Assembly (NCBI RefSeq): GCF_011516655.1
Contig: NZ_WOSV01000002.1
Span: 454,393-518,392 of the forward strand
DNA length: 64,000 nt
Direction of reading: 5' to 3'
Source: Acetobacter thailandicus
GTDB lineage: Bacteria; Pseudomonadota; Alphaproteobacteria; Acetobacterales; Acetobacteraceae
Position numbers and translations under genes: made by a program. A model generated the notes under the pieces. It had not been told where the DNA came from. It saw nothing but the letters and a program-made list of their open reading frames with translations, and searched no databases. Shown here piece after piece: positions 28,018-36,895 of the stretch. Position 1 is the stretch's first letter, and each line of letters opens with the position of its first letter.

Positions 28018-28797
28018 ATGAACACGCACACTGACGCACACCTCCTGGCTCTGGCTGCACAGCTTGCTGAAGAAGCCGCCGACATTATCCGCACAATCCG
28101 TGCCCGCGGCTTCGAAATTCAGACAAAGGCTGACACCTCTGTCGTGACCGAAGCAGACCATGCCGCCGAGCGCCATATCCTCAGGGGGTTGCGTGCGGCG
28201 TATCCTGATATCCCGGTTATTGCAGAGGAAGAGGTGGCTTCAGGCCTGCATGGTGAGGTCTCCCCCGTATACTGGCTGGTGGACCCGCTGGACGGCACAC
28301 GTGAATTTGCTGCCGGGCGTGACGACTTTACCGTCAATATTGGTCTGGTACGTGACGGGCGGGCCCACCTGGGCGCAATGGCCCTGCCTGCCTATGACCA
28401 GCTTTATACAGGTGGCGTCGGCCTGCCTGCACAGCGTAAAGACAAAACCGGCACACACGCCATACACACACGCCTGCCCCCGGCTGAGGGGCTGCATGTC
28501 ATGGCATCGCGCCATTATGCTGATGACCCGCGCCTGGCAGACTATCTGGGCGGGCGCAAAGTCGCCTCTGTGCGCAACCTGGGGTCAGCTGTGAAATTTG
28601 CCCGCGTTGCTGAGGGCGTAACAGACCTTTACCCCCGCCTTGGCCCGACAATGGAGTGGGACACCGCAGCCCCTCAGGCTATTGTTGAAGCGGCAGGCGG
28701 ACATGTTACACTGGCCGACGGCAGCCCTCTGCTCTATGGTAAACGCGGCTGGAAGAACCCTGAGTTTTTTTGCACCGGCACAACTGTCTCTTCATAA
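28018..28797 (+). CDS. cysQ: 3'(2'),5'-bisphosphate nucleotidase CysQ (inositol monophosphatase fold)
   Basis: CysQ dephosphorylates 3'-phosphoadenosine 5'-phosphate, recycling the by-product of sulfate assimilation. The 259-residue product carries the Mg2+ site: Glu70/Glu71 (IAEEE), Asp89 and Asp92 in DPLDGTREF, and the C-terminal EWDTAAPQAIVEAAGG. The start is ambiguous: the ATG at 28018 fits the family N-terminus, while an ATG at 27982 would add 12 residues and has a GAGGG too close to it. General inositol-phosphatase activity is possible. Confidence 0.9.
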   Translation: MNTHTDAHLLALAAQLAEEAADIIRTIRARGFEIQTKADTSVVTEADHAAERHILRGLRAAYPDIPVIAEEEVASGLHGEVSPVYWLVDPLDGTREFAAGRDDFTVNIGLVRDGRAHLGAMALPAYDQLYTGGVGLPAQRKDKTGTHAIHTRLPPAEGLHVMASRHYADDPRLADYLGGRKVASVRNLGSAVKFARVAEGVTDLYPRLGPTMEWDTAAPQAIVEAAGGHVTLADGSPLLYGKRGWKNPEFFCTGTTVSS

Positions 28798-28837
28798 TTT
28801 ATTTCAGACATTTCAGACACAGCACTTTAAATAAAGC

Positions 28838-29827
28838 ATGACAAAACGTCTTACAGCTAACCAGGCCGGCCTCGAAACTGCTGCGCACATTCTGCGTCAG
28901 GGCGGGCTTGTCGCCTTTGGCACGGAAACCGTGTACGGCCTGGGCGGAGATGCCACACAACCTGAAGCTGTATCGCGTATCTTTCAGGCCAAAAACCGCC
29001 CCAGGTTTAACCCGCTCATCAGCCATTTTCCCTCCGCCGAAGCTGCTTTTTCTCAGGTTATCGCCAGCCCGCTGGCTCATCTCCTTGCTGAAACGTTCTG
29101 GCCTGGCCCATTAACGCTCATTTTGCCACGGGCACCGGGCAGCACCATCTCTGATCTGGCGGCTGATGGCCTCAGCACCCTGGCGGTGCGTGTGCCGCGT
29201 GGCGAGCATGTGCTTTCACTCCTGGCGCTTACCGGCCGGCCGGTTGCGGCCCCCTCTGCCAACCGCTCAGGGCGGATCAGCCCCTCAGCAGCTGAACATG
29301 TCTTTGACGAGCTTGATGGCAGAATTGATGCGGTTCTTGATACCGGCCCCTGTGCCGTCGGTCTTGAAAGCACCGTACTTGACCTGACTGCCCCTGGCAG
29401 CCCTGTACTTTTACGCCATGGTGGCATTCCGGCTGAAGCACTCGAAAAAATCTGTGGCCCCTTCGCCTTTCCTCAGAGTGAAGCTGACGCAGCCCCCCTT
29501 TCCCCCGGGCGCATGCTCTCGCACTACGCACCGGCTCTGCCAGTGCGGCTGAACGCAACCAGTGTTGAAAAACATGAAGCCCTGCTGGCTTTTGGCCCGG
29601 CTCCTCTCACCGGAGCGGGGGCGGTATGGAACCTGAGTGAAACAGGCAACCTTGAAGAAGCTGCTGCCCGCCTCTTTCAGGGCCTGCGCTATCTTGACAC
29701 ACTGGGCGCGCAGCACGGCTTTACTGCTCTTGCTGTGCAGCCTGTTCCGGCCAGCGGCATCGGCCTTGCCATACAGGACCGCCTGCGCCGCGCAGCAGCC
29801 CCCCGCCCCGGACAACCCCAGGCATGA
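28838..29827 (+). CDS. tsaC: L-threonylcarbamoyladenylate synthase (Sua5 type)
   Basis: This enzyme makes threonylcarbamoyl-AMP from threonine, bicarbonate and ATP, the first step of t6A37 tRNA modification. The 329 residues comprise an N-terminal YrdC domain (about 10-190, with GGLVAFGTETVYGLGGDA and KNRPRFNPL) and a C-terminal Sua5 domain (about 215-325). The linker carries SPGRMLSHYAPALPVRL, the typical junction motif. It overlaps the next gene by 4 bp and follows cysQ by 40 bp. Confidence 0.94.
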   Translation: MTKRLTANQAGLETAAHILRQGGLVAFGTETVYGLGGDATQPEAVSRIFQAKNRPRFNPLISHFPSAEAAFSQVIASPLAHLLAETFWPGPLTLILPRAPGSTISDLAADGLSTLAVRVPRGEHVLSLLALTGRPVAAPSANRSGRISPSAAEHVFDELDGRIDAVLDTGPCAVGLESTVLDLTAPGSPVLLRHGGIPAEALEKICGPFAFPQSEADAAPLSPGRMLSHYAPALPVRLNATSVEKHEALLAFGPAPLTGAGAVWNLSETGNLEEAAARLFQGLRYLDTLGAQHGFTALAVQPVPASGIGLAIQDRLRRAAAPRPGQPQA

Positions 29828-30357
29828 CAGCGTTTGACCCCAAGGAGCTTAAAACGCTCTCTGACATTCTCGCGCTGATTCTTGATGAGGAACAGGGGCA
29901 GTCAGCCTCTGCCCTTGATGCCATTAAAGCGCGGGCAAGACGTAATAAAATTACGGGCGGAGCACTTAAAAACCTGTTTCAGACTATCACTGACGATCCT
30001 TCATGGCGTAGCAGTTTTAAAAATACGAAAGCACAAACCCAGGATAAGTCAGAAGAGTATCTTGCCCGCCTGGGGCAGATGCGCACCACGCTCAATGAAA
30101 CCAGCGAAGAGCTGACAGCCACACGCAATTATACGCACAAGCTGCACGCGCAGCTGCAATATGCCATAAGCCTGCGAAAAGAAACTGAGATGGAGCTGGC
30201 GGAGCTGATTACCAGAAGGCACTACCCCAGCAGGGTGATGATCTTTGCTCTTTTTAGTGCTGGTCTTATCGTCGGAGCCGCCACAGCCGAGATCCTTCAC
30301 GTCCTCCTTCATACAGCAACGCATGTTGTCACAGATAATGCCCGCTATCTCTACTGA
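29824..30357 (+). CDS. Hypothetical coiled-coil protein with C-terminal membrane anchor
   Basis: A 177-residue protein that I do not recognise. Residues 1-70 are helical and charged; about 75-130 form a likely coiled coil (TLNETSEELTATRNYTHKL region). A single hydrophobic segment at about 138-160 (VMIFALFSAGLIVGAATAEI) is followed by a short tail, so it is probably tail-anchored in the inner membrane with the coiled coil in the cytosol. The start overlaps the tsaC stop (ATGA), which supports co-expression, but a link to tRNA modification is not implied. Confidence 0.75.
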   Translation: MTAFDPKELKTLSDILALILDEEQGQSASALDAIKARARRNKITGGALKNLFQTITDDPSWRSSFKNTKAQTQDKSEEYLARLGQMRTTLNETSEELTATRNYTHKLHAQLQYAISLRKETEMELAELITRRHYPSRVMIFALFSAGLIVGAATAEILHVLLHTATHVVTDNARYLY

Positions 30358-30443
30358 CTGATTGCCGCAACGCCTCTTTTGCGCATTATGACCCGGCTTT
30401 TTTATATTTCTCTGGATTCACTGCTCTTCGACAAGGTTAAACT

Positions 30444-31877
30444 ATGTCTGACTCATCTCTGCCTCCCTCTCTGCATACCGCCCTGAAAGATCTGCTCGGC
30501 CCGGCAGGTTTGCTGACCGGAACAGATGATACAGCATCATACTGCACAGACTGGCGGATGCTCTATCAGGGCCGGTGTGCTGCTGTTTTGCGCCCCGCCT
30601 CGACCGAAGAGTGTGCAAAAGCTGTTGCTCTGTGTGCAGAGCATGGTGTGCCTATGGTGCCTCAGGGCGGTAATACCAGCATGGTCGGTGGCGCCACCCC
30701 TGACGACAGTGGCAGAGCCGTTATTATATCAACCACACGTATGAACCGCATTCGCCACATTGACCACGGCGACCTGACAATGACAGTTGAAGCCGGTGTC
30801 ACTCTTAAAGCCGCTCAGGAGGCCGCAGCCCGCGAGGGGCTGATGCTGCCACTCTCTATATCCTCTGAAGGGTCAGCTGATATTGGTGGTGTTATCGCCA
30901 CAAATGCAGGTGGCAACAACACGGTGCGCTATGGCAATGCCCGTGAGCTGACGCTGGGCCTCGAAGTTGTTTTACCCGACGGCAACACACTCAACCTGAT
31001 GCGCAGACTGCGCAAAGATAATACCGGTTACCCGCTGCGTCAGCTTTTTGTCGGAGCAGAAGGCACCCTGGGGCTGATTACCACCGCTATTATACAGCTG
31101 CAGCCCAGCCCCCGCTCGCGTGAGACGGCGCTGTGTGCCGTGCAGAGCCCTGAACAGGCCCTGGCGCTTTTTGCTGCTTTTCGTAAACATGACCCGTCAG
31201 CCGTTCTGGCTTTTGAGTATATGTCAGGCACCAGCATGAACCTGGTAACAACACTGATCGATAACTGCACGCTGCCTCTGTCTGAACCTGCACCGGCTTA
31301 TGCCCTGGTTGAACTGGCCAGCACACGTAGTGATGACAGCCTGCGCACCCTGATGGAGAGTGTGCTTGAACAGGCTTTTGAAGAAGAGCTGATTTCAGAT
31401 GCTGTGCTTGCTGAAAGTGAAACCCAGCGTCAGTCACTTTGGATGATTCGCGAAGAACATGCTGAAGCACAAAAACGCGCAGGGGCTTCGGTTAAAAACG
31501 ATGTTTCTGTCCCGCTTTCCGCTATTCCTGCTTTTATCACCGAAGCCACGCAGCGCTGTGAAGCCCTGATCCCTGGTATTCGTGTTGCACCCTTTGGCCA
31601 TATTGGTGATGGCAACATTCACTTTAACCTGGTGCAGCCTGAAGGCGGAGACTCGCAGGCTTTTCTGAGCCAGGACCACGCGATTATGGACACAGTGGCT
31701 GAAATTGTACGCAAATATGACGGCTCATTCTCAGCAGAGCACGGCGTTGGCCAGCTTAAAACCTACATGATGCCGTCATGGCGTGGCGGGGCTGAACTCG
31801 CGACCATGGAAAAAATTAAAGCCGCTCTGGACCCGCACAACCTGATGAACCCTGGCAAAATTTTTCCGGCTGCCTGA
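30444..31877 (+). CDS. FAD-linked oxidase of the GlcD / D-2-hydroxyacid dehydrogenase family
   Basis: A 477-residue flavoprotein of the vanillyl-alcohol-oxidase/PCMH superfamily. The N-terminal FAD domain (about 35-215) shows VPMVPQGGNTSMVGGATPD and the pyrophosphate-binding region. The C-terminal FAD-oxidase domain ends with PFGHIGDGNIHFNLVQPEG (about 391-409), the metal-site motif, and EHGVGQLK (about 433-440). The closest relatives oxidise D-2-hydroxyglutarate, D-lactate or glycolate and pass electrons to quinone or ETF. The substrate here is not readable. It forms a single-gene unit with a terminator downstream. Confidence 0.88.
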   Translation: MSDSSLPPSLHTALKDLLGPAGLLTGTDDTASYCTDWRMLYQGRCAAVLRPASTEECAKAVALCAEHGVPMVPQGGNTSMVGGATPDDSGRAVIISTTRMNRIRHIDHGDLTMTVEAGVTLKAAQEAAAREGLMLPLSISSEGSADIGGVIATNAGGNNTVRYGNARELTLGLEVVLPDGNTLNLMRRLRKDNTGYPLRQLFVGAEGTLGLITTAIIQLQPSPRSRETALCAVQSPEQALALFAAFRKHDPSAVLAFEYMSGTSMNLVTTLIDNCTLPLSEPAPAYALVELASTRSDDSLRTLMESVLEQAFEEELISDAVLAESETQRQSLWMIREEHAEAQKRAGASVKNDVSVPLSAIPAFITEATQRCEALIPGIRVAPFGHIGDGNIHFNLVQPEGGDSQAFLSQDHAIMDTVAEIVRKYDGSFSAEHGVGQLKTYMMPSWRGGAELATMEKIKAALDPHNLMNPGKIFPAA

Positions 31878-31914
31878 GGCGAAATATAAATAAAAACAAA
31901 CATTCCCCGGCCTG

Positions 31915-31968
31915 TTCTCCCTGACCTGAGGGAGAATAACGCCGGCAAACTGCCCTGCTACGGGCAGT
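31915..31968 (+). terminator. Tandem hairpins after the FAD-oxidase gene
   Basis: TTCTCCCT (31915-31922) pairs with AGGGAGAA (31929-31936), and a second stem CTGCCC/GGGCAG lies at about 31951-31968. There is no clear T-run, but the position after the stop suits transcript termination or 3'-end protection. Confidence 0.5.
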
Positions 31969-32002
31969 CTCCCTCACCCCTGATGGGGTCATGGCAGCAT
32001 TG

Positions 32003-32017
32003 TTGCGTTTAACGCAA
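32003..32017. promoter_or_regulatory. 7-1-7 dyad upstream of the citrate lyase operon, candidate operator
   Basis: TTGCGTT and AACGCAA flank one central T, a perfect 7-1-7 inverted repeat about 95 bp upstream of the first gene of the citrate operon (ATG at 32112). No regulator gene is in the operon, so the cognate protein is unknown. A binding role is inference from symmetry and position. Confidence 0.4.
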
Positions 32018-32111
32018 AGGTCATTTACCTCTGATGTGCGTAGCAAAACACTCTGTTGTGACTATGTTTGTTGACGAAATAAACAGACATTCAACAACAT
32101 TGAAGGTTAGT

Positions 32112-32573
32112 ATGAGCGCATCAGTGAAATCCGACAAGGAAGCAGCCATGGCGCTAGCCGAATCAATTATTGGAACGTGGGAACTCGTTTCATACCAGGT
32201 TGAACTGCAGTCAACCGGTGAGTTTATTGACGCTATGGGAGATCATCCCCGCGGGCGTGTTATTTTCACCAATGATGGCTGGGTTGCCTTCAACCTTGAA
32301 GGCACCGGGCGCACCCCTGCTCAGACAGACCAGGACCGCGCTAAACTTATGAACACACTGGTGGCTTACATCGGCCGTTACCGGATTGAAGGTAATCAGT
32401 GGGTTACAAAAGTGCAGACAGCATGGGCACCTGAGTGGGTGGGCAGCGAACAGCGCCGCACCGTGACACTGCTTGGTGACACTATTCAGGTTGTAACTCC
32501 CTGGCGTAAAATGCCAAACTGGGCAAAGGATCAGATGTCACGCAGTATCATTAAATTCCAGCGCGCCAAATAA
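32112..32573 (+). CDS. Lipocalin-like domain protein at the head of the citrate lyase operon
   Basis: A 153-residue protein with a lipocalin-like beta-barrel pattern: SIIGTWELVSYQVE (about 16-29), a middle with GRVIFTNDGWVAFNLEG, and the C-terminal RRTVTLLGDTIQVVTPW. The ATG at 32112 follows an AAGG element; the open frame continues upstream to 32034 but that part is low-quality. Proteins of this domain family are found in catabolic clusters, with unknown or small-molecule-binding roles. It ends 17 bp before citC and should be co-transcribed with the citrate lyase genes. It has no signal peptide, so a cytosolic role is likely. Confidence 0.75.
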   Translation: MSASVKSDKEAAMALAESIIGTWELVSYQVELQSTGEFIDAMGDHPRGRVIFTNDGWVAFNLEGTGRTPAQTDQDRAKLMNTLVAYIGRYRIEGNQWVTKVQTAWAPEWVGSEQRRTVTLLGDTIQVVTPWRKMPNWAKDQMSRSIIKFQRAK

Positions 32574-32590
32574 CGTTCGTAGCACGCGCT

Positions 32591-33628
32591 ATGACTTCAT
32601 CTGACGACATCACACTCTCAGTTGTTAAAGGGGCCGGGCTTCAGTCTGCCCTGGCAGAAATCAGGCCGTTTCTTGCGGCCCGTGATCTGCAGACGGATGA
32701 AAATATTGATACTTTTGTTCTGGCACACACTACCGCAGACCACCGGCTTGCGGGCTGTGCGGGCCTGGACCAGAACGTGATAAAATGTGTCTGCACCAGC
32801 GAAGAGTTCCGCGATGCAGGCCTGAGTCTGAAGCTTGCAACCGAAGTCATCAAATGTGGCCTTACGGCAGGATATGATGACCTGTTTCTTTATACCAAAT
32901 ATAGTAACATCCGCCTGTTCCGTGGATGGGGATTTTCAACGCTTGTAGAAATCCCGGGTGCTGTAGCCTTTCTGCATTATGACCAGGCTGCTTTCGAACA
33001 CTATATCGAAGCACTCCGCGCCTTCAGAAAAGAAGGAGCGCTGACCGGCAGCATTGTGCTTAATGCTAACCCGTTTACCAACGGGCACCGTTATCTGGTC
33101 GAACAGGCCAGTAAAGACTGTGACATAGTGCATATTTTTCTGGTGAAGGAAGATGTTTCTCTCTTCTCATACCAGGATCGTCTGACACTGGTGCGCAAGG
33201 GTGTTGCTGACCTTAAAAACGTGATTGTTCACGAAGGGTCAGACTACATCATCTCTCACGCCACTTTTCCGGGCTATTTTCTTAAAGACCGCGCCGCAGT
33301 GAACGAACAGGCCTCTGCGGTCGATGCTCTTATGTTCCGTCGTTATATCGCCCCTGCTCTTAATGTCAGTGTGCGCTATGTCGGTACAGAGCCGCTCGAT
33401 AAAACAACAGCTATGTACAATGTTGTCCTCAGAAAATTTCTGAGCACATACCCCTGCGACAGTAAGCCGGTTGAACTGAAAGAACTGGAAAGAAAGACAT
33501 GTGGTACTGCTGTTATCTCAGCATCGCGCGTCAGAGAGCTTATCAAAGCCGGTAACTTTGAAGCAATCAAAGAACTGGTTCCTCCATCTACATTTGAATT
33601 TATCAGACGTACACACACTCAATCCTAA
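32591..33628 (+). CDS. citC: Citrate lyase ligase CitC
   Basis: CitC activates citrate lyase by ATP-dependent acetylation of the thiol of the prosthetic group on CitD. The 345-residue protein has an N-terminal GNAT-like domain (about 1-135) and a C-terminal nucleotidyltransferase domain. The latter starts at GSIVLNANPFTNGHRYLVEQ (about 152-171), where NPFTNGH is the family's version of the T/H-x-G-H nucleotide-binding motif. Length matches the family. It is 20 bp upstream of citD. Confidence 0.95.
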   Translation: MTSSDDITLSVVKGAGLQSALAEIRPFLAARDLQTDENIDTFVLAHTTADHRLAGCAGLDQNVIKCVCTSEEFRDAGLSLKLATEVIKCGLTAGYDDLFLYTKYSNIRLFRGWGFSTLVEIPGAVAFLHYDQAAFEHYIEALRAFRKEGALTGSIVLNANPFTNGHRYLVEQASKDCDIVHIFLVKEDVSLFSYQDRLTLVRKGVADLKNVIVHEGSDYIISHATFPGYFLKDRAAVNEQASAVDALMFRRYIAPALNVSVRYVGTEPLDKTTAMYNVVLRKFLSTYPCDSKPVELKELERKTCGTAVISASRVRELIKAGNFEAIKELVPPSTFEFIRRTHTQS

Positions 33629-33648
33629 ACGGAGAAGGAGATATCGTT

Positions 33649-33945
33649 GTGAAAGTCATACAAAAGGGCATGGCCGGCACTCTGGAGTCCAGTGACGTCC
33701 TTGTTGTTGTGAGCCCCAACGATGCTGACGACATTAAGCTCTCATTACAGAGCAAGGTCGAAAAGCAATATGGCAACGCCATCAGAAAAGCGATCAGCGA
33801 AACTCTGGCGAAATGTGGGGTAACAGGTGCCAAAGTCGACGTCAGAGACCAGGGCGCACTCGACTGCGTTATAAGAGCTCGTGTTGAAGCGGCTGTCTAT
33901 CGTGCAGCTGATGAAAAAAACGTGAAATTCGGGGGGCAGTCATGA
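33649..33945 (+). CDS. citD: Citrate lyase acyl carrier (gamma) subunit CitD
   Basis: CitD carries the 2'-(5''-phosphoribosyl)-3'-dephospho-CoA group through which citrate is cleaved. The 98-residue product has Ser14 ([11 protein letters not shown]), the known attachment site. The start is GTG at 33649, preceded by a strong GGAGAAGGAG ribosome site, and the stop overlaps the citE start by 4 bp. Confidence 0.96.
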   Translation: MKVIQKGMAGTLESSDVLVVVSPNDADDIKLSLQSKVEKQYGNAIRKAISETLAKCGVTGAKVDVRDQGALDCVIRARVEAAVYRAADEKNVKFGGQS

Positions 33946-34808
33946 AGCTGCGTCGAAGCATGATGTTCATTCCCGGCTCTAATGCCGGGATGCTGTCTAA
34001 CTCCTACATTTACAAACCTGACTCTGTCATGTTTGACCTTGAGGATGCTGTCAGTCTGACCGAAAAAGACACAGCCCGCCACCTGGTGTTTAACACATTA
34101 CAGACGAACCTGTATGACGGCATTGAAACCGTTGTGCGGATCAACGGCGTTGATACACCTTTCTGGGAAGACGACCTCGACATGGCTGTGCGCGGCGGTG
34201 TGCAGATTGTGCGCCTGCCAAAAACAGAAAGTGTCGATGACGTTAAAGAAATCGAACAGCGCATTGAGAAAATCGAAAAAGACTGTGGCCGCAAAGCAGG
34301 CGACACCAAAATTATGGCCGCTATTGAATCGGCCTGTGGTGTTGTAAACTCGGTTGCTATTGCACGCTCAACCCCCCGTATGGTGGCTATTGCCCTGGCC
34401 GGGTTTGACTATCTGGTTGATATGCAGACCTCACGCAGTGCAGGCAGCGAGCCTGAACTGTTTTATGCCCGTGCAGCCGTGCTGCATGCGGCGCGGGCAG
34501 CAAAGATTGATGCCTTCGACGTTGCCTATGGTGATGTCAATGATGATGCAGGCTTTCTGCGTGAAGTAGAGATTGCCAAAAACCTTGGCTATAACGGCAA
34601 GTCACTCATTCACCCACGACAGATCGACCTTCTGCACAAAGCCTACGCCCCCGCGCAGAAAGATATCGACCATGCCCGCCAGGTTCTTCAGGCCGCAAAA
34701 GAGGCACAGGAGAAAGGACTGGGCGTTGTCTCCCTTAACGGCAAGATGATTGACCCGCCCGTTATTCACGAAGCACAACGCGTTATTCTGCTTGCTGAAA
34801 ACGCCTGA
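33942..34808 (+). CDS. citE: Citrate lyase beta subunit CitE (citryl-ACP lyase)
   Basis: CitE splits citryl-ACP into acetyl-ACP and oxaloacetate. The 288-residue TIM-barrel protein begins [16 protein letters not shown] and contains [17 protein letters not shown] (about 26-42), with the Mg2+-binding Glu. Further motifs are VRINGVDT (about 65-72) and [14 protein letters not shown] (about 215-228), all standard in the HpcH/HpaI-related lyases. It overlaps citD by 4 bp and precedes citF by 11 bp. Confidence 0.95.
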   Translation: MKLRRSMMFIPGSNAGMLSNSYIYKPDSVMFDLEDAVSLTEKDTARHLVFNTLQTNLYDGIETVVRINGVDTPFWEDDLDMAVRGGVQIVRLPKTESVDDVKEIEQRIEKIEKDCGRKAGDTKIMAAIESACGVVNSVAIARSTPRMVAIALAGFDYLVDMQTSRSAGSEPELFYARAAVLHAARAAKIDAFDVAYGDVNDDAGFLREVEIAKNLGYNGKSLIHPRQIDLLHKAYAPAQKDIDHARQVLQAAKEAQEKGLGVVSLNGKMIDPPVIHEAQRVILLAENA

Positions 34809-34819
34809 GGGAGGATCCT

Positions 34820-36337
34820 ATGTCATACGATAAAAAACGCGCTCAGGATTATGCCGCACAGCACAACCTTCCCGAATTTGAAGGTGTGTATGCAAAATCC
34901 CCTCAGCTGGCGAATACAAACCAGAAATATCACCGCAAGCTGATCCCTTCCCTTGAGGAAGCCATTAAAGCTTCCGGCCTGAAGGACGGTGACACCGTCT
35001 CCTTCCACCACGCTTTTCGTGAGGGTGACAAGGTCGTTATGCAGGTGATGAAGACCATTGCTGAAATGGGCTTTAAAAACCTGACTATTGCTCCCAGCTC
35101 TCTGCTTAACTGCCATGACGGGCTGCTTGAGTATATCCGTTCAGGTGTCATTACCAAAATCTTTACATCTGGTCTGCGTGGTGAGCTGGGTGAAGCCATC
35201 TCTAATGGTGTGATGGACACTCCGGTCCAGATTCACTCACACGGTGGCCGTGTGCATCTGCTGCAGACAGGCGAGCTCTCGATCGATGTGGCTTTCCTTG
35301 GGGTTGCATCAGCTGACGAGTTTGGCAATGCAAACGGCAGCCACGGCGCCCTGAGCTGCGGCTCTCTGGGCTATGCCAAGGTTGATGCCCAGTTTGCCCG
35401 CTATGTTGTGGTGCTGACGCAGGAACTGATTGACTACCCTAACTACCCCACCAGCCTGTCGCAGGATCAGGTCGATGCAGTTGTTACGGTTGATGAAGTA
35501 GGCGACCCTTCTCTGATCAGTGTTGGTGCGGCCCGTCTGACCAAGAACCCTCGCGACCTGATGCTGGCACGTATTGCAGCCTCGGTTATTGAAAACTCAG
35601 GTTTTTTCAAGAGCAACTTCTCATTGCAGACCGGTTCAGGCGGTGCAGCAACGGCAACGACGATCTTCCTTGGTGAAAAGATGGTCGAGAAAAACATCAA
35701 GGCAAGCTTCGCCCTTGGTGGTATTACCGGGCCGATCGTTGACCTGCTCAATAAGGGCATGATTGAAGCGATTGCCGATGTGCAGTCGTTCGACACTGTT
35801 GCTGCTCACTCACTCAGAGACAACACAGCTCATACAGAGATTTCAGCTAACGAATATGCAAATGCCACATCAAAAGGGGCATTTGTTGACCGTGTTGATG
35901 TTGTGCTGCTCAGCGCACTTGAAGTGGATACAGACTTCAACGTCAACGTGCTGACCGGCTCTGACGGTATAATGCGCGGCGCTTCAGGCGGGCATTGTGA
36001 CGTTGCTGCAGCAGCAAACCTGACAGTTATTGTTACACCGCTACTGCGGGCCCGCATGCCCTGTATCGTTGACAGCGTGAACACGGTTGTTACCCCGGGG
36101 CAGACAATTGATGTGGTTGTCACCGACCACGGCATTGCCGTGAACCCCAACAACCCTGATCTTGAAAAACGCCTGCGCGATGCAAAACTGCCGGTAACAA
36201 CTATCGAAGAGCTGAGAGATCTGGCTATTGCACGGGCCGGCAAACCTGACCCCATCGCTTATACTGACAAAGTGGTCGCCGTCGTGCGCTACCGCGATGG
36301 CAGCGTGATGGATGTTGTGCGCCAGGTTACGCCATAA
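34820..36337 (+). CDS. citF: Citrate lyase alpha subunit CitF (citrate:acetyl-ACP transferase)
   Basis: CitF exchanges acetyl for citryl on the acyl carrier subunit. The 505-residue protein has the family length and patterns, including DTVSFHHAFREGDKVV (about 58-73), GSHGALSCGSLGYAKVD and SGGHCDVAAAANLTVIV (about 392-408). A GGAGGATC ribosome site precedes the ATG. Together with CitD and CitE it forms the complete lyase. Confidence 0.96.
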   Translation: MSYDKKRAQDYAAQHNLPEFEGVYAKSPQLANTNQKYHRKLIPSLEEAIKASGLKDGDTVSFHHAFREGDKVVMQVMKTIAEMGFKNLTIAPSSLLNCHDGLLEYIRSGVITKIFTSGLRGELGEAISNGVMDTPVQIHSHGGRVHLLQTGELSIDVAFLGVASADEFGNANGSHGALSCGSLGYAKVDAQFARYVVVLTQELIDYPNYPTSLSQDQVDAVVTVDEVGDPSLISVGAARLTKNPRDLMLARIAASVIENSGFFKSNFSLQTGSGGAATATTIFLGEKMVEKNIKASFALGGITGPIVDLLNKGMIEAIADVQSFDTVAAHSLRDNTAHTEISANEYANATSKGAFVDRVDVVLLSALEVDTDFNVNVLTGSDGIMRGASGGHCDVAAAANLTVIVTPLLRARMPCIVDSVNTVVTPGQTIDVVVTDHGIAVNPNNPDLEKRLRDAKLPVTTIEELRDLAIARAGKPDPIAYTDKVVAVVRYRDGSVMDVVRQVTP

Positions 36338-36361
36338 CGAACAGAAAAGGGCCTTCATGCT

Positions 36362-36895
36362 ATGTCACAAGGCCTTGATACTTTTCATACTGTTTTGCGC
36401 GCACGGGAGGACCGTGCGCGCAGGCAGCATGAGCTTTTAAACCAGCTTAACCTCCCCCTGATATCTGCAACGGTTGTGGCCCCGGGCCCCAATAAATCAA
36501 CCGCTTTATATCGCGACGTTCTTGATGTCGCACAGCAGACATTGCGCGAGGTCTTCAGCAGCCCCCCCTGGAAAGTTGTGCACGAAGAGGCTTATCACAG
36601 CCCTGCCGGGCCTGAAGCCTTTTTTGTCATCAGCGGCTCTTCTGCCAGCGATATAAAAAACGCTGTTGTACAGCTTGAAGAAACACACCCCATCGGGCGA
36701 TTATGGGACCTGGATGTTATACTGCCGGATATGACCATACTCTCGCGGCAGCAATTCGGCCTGCCACCCAGGCGCTGCCTTGTATGTGACAATGAGGCAC
36801 TGGGCTGCGCCCGCAGCCGGGCTCATACACTGAGCCAGCTTAAAGATAAAATTAAAAGTCTTTTCGAACTCTACAGAAAAGAGAGGCACATGTGA
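36362..36895 (+). CDS. citX: Apo-citrate lyase phosphoribosyl-dephospho-CoA transferase CitX
   Basis: CitX attaches the prosthetic group precursor made by CitG to CitD. The 177-residue protein shows the family motif HPIGRLWDLDVILPD (about 104-118) and a Cys-containing segment RRCLVCDNEALGCARSRAH (about 138-156). It stands as its own gene, not fused to citG as in some enterobacteria, and overlaps citG by 4 bp. Confidence 0.93.
   Translation: MSQGLDTFHTVLRAREDRARRQHELLNQLNLPLISATVVAPGPNKSTALYRDVLDVAQQTLREVFSSPPWKVVHEEAYHSPAGPEAFFVISGSSASDIKNAVVQLEETHPIGRLWDLDVILPDMTILSRQQFGLPPRRCLVCDNEALGCARSRAHTLSQLKDKIKSLFELYRKERHM

Noticed and set aside
27693..28094. N-terminal extension of the pepA reading frame (134 codons)
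   Set aside because: It overlaps the divergent cysQ start, has no M17 similarity, and the ATG at 27692 has a ribosome site and gives the normal family length.
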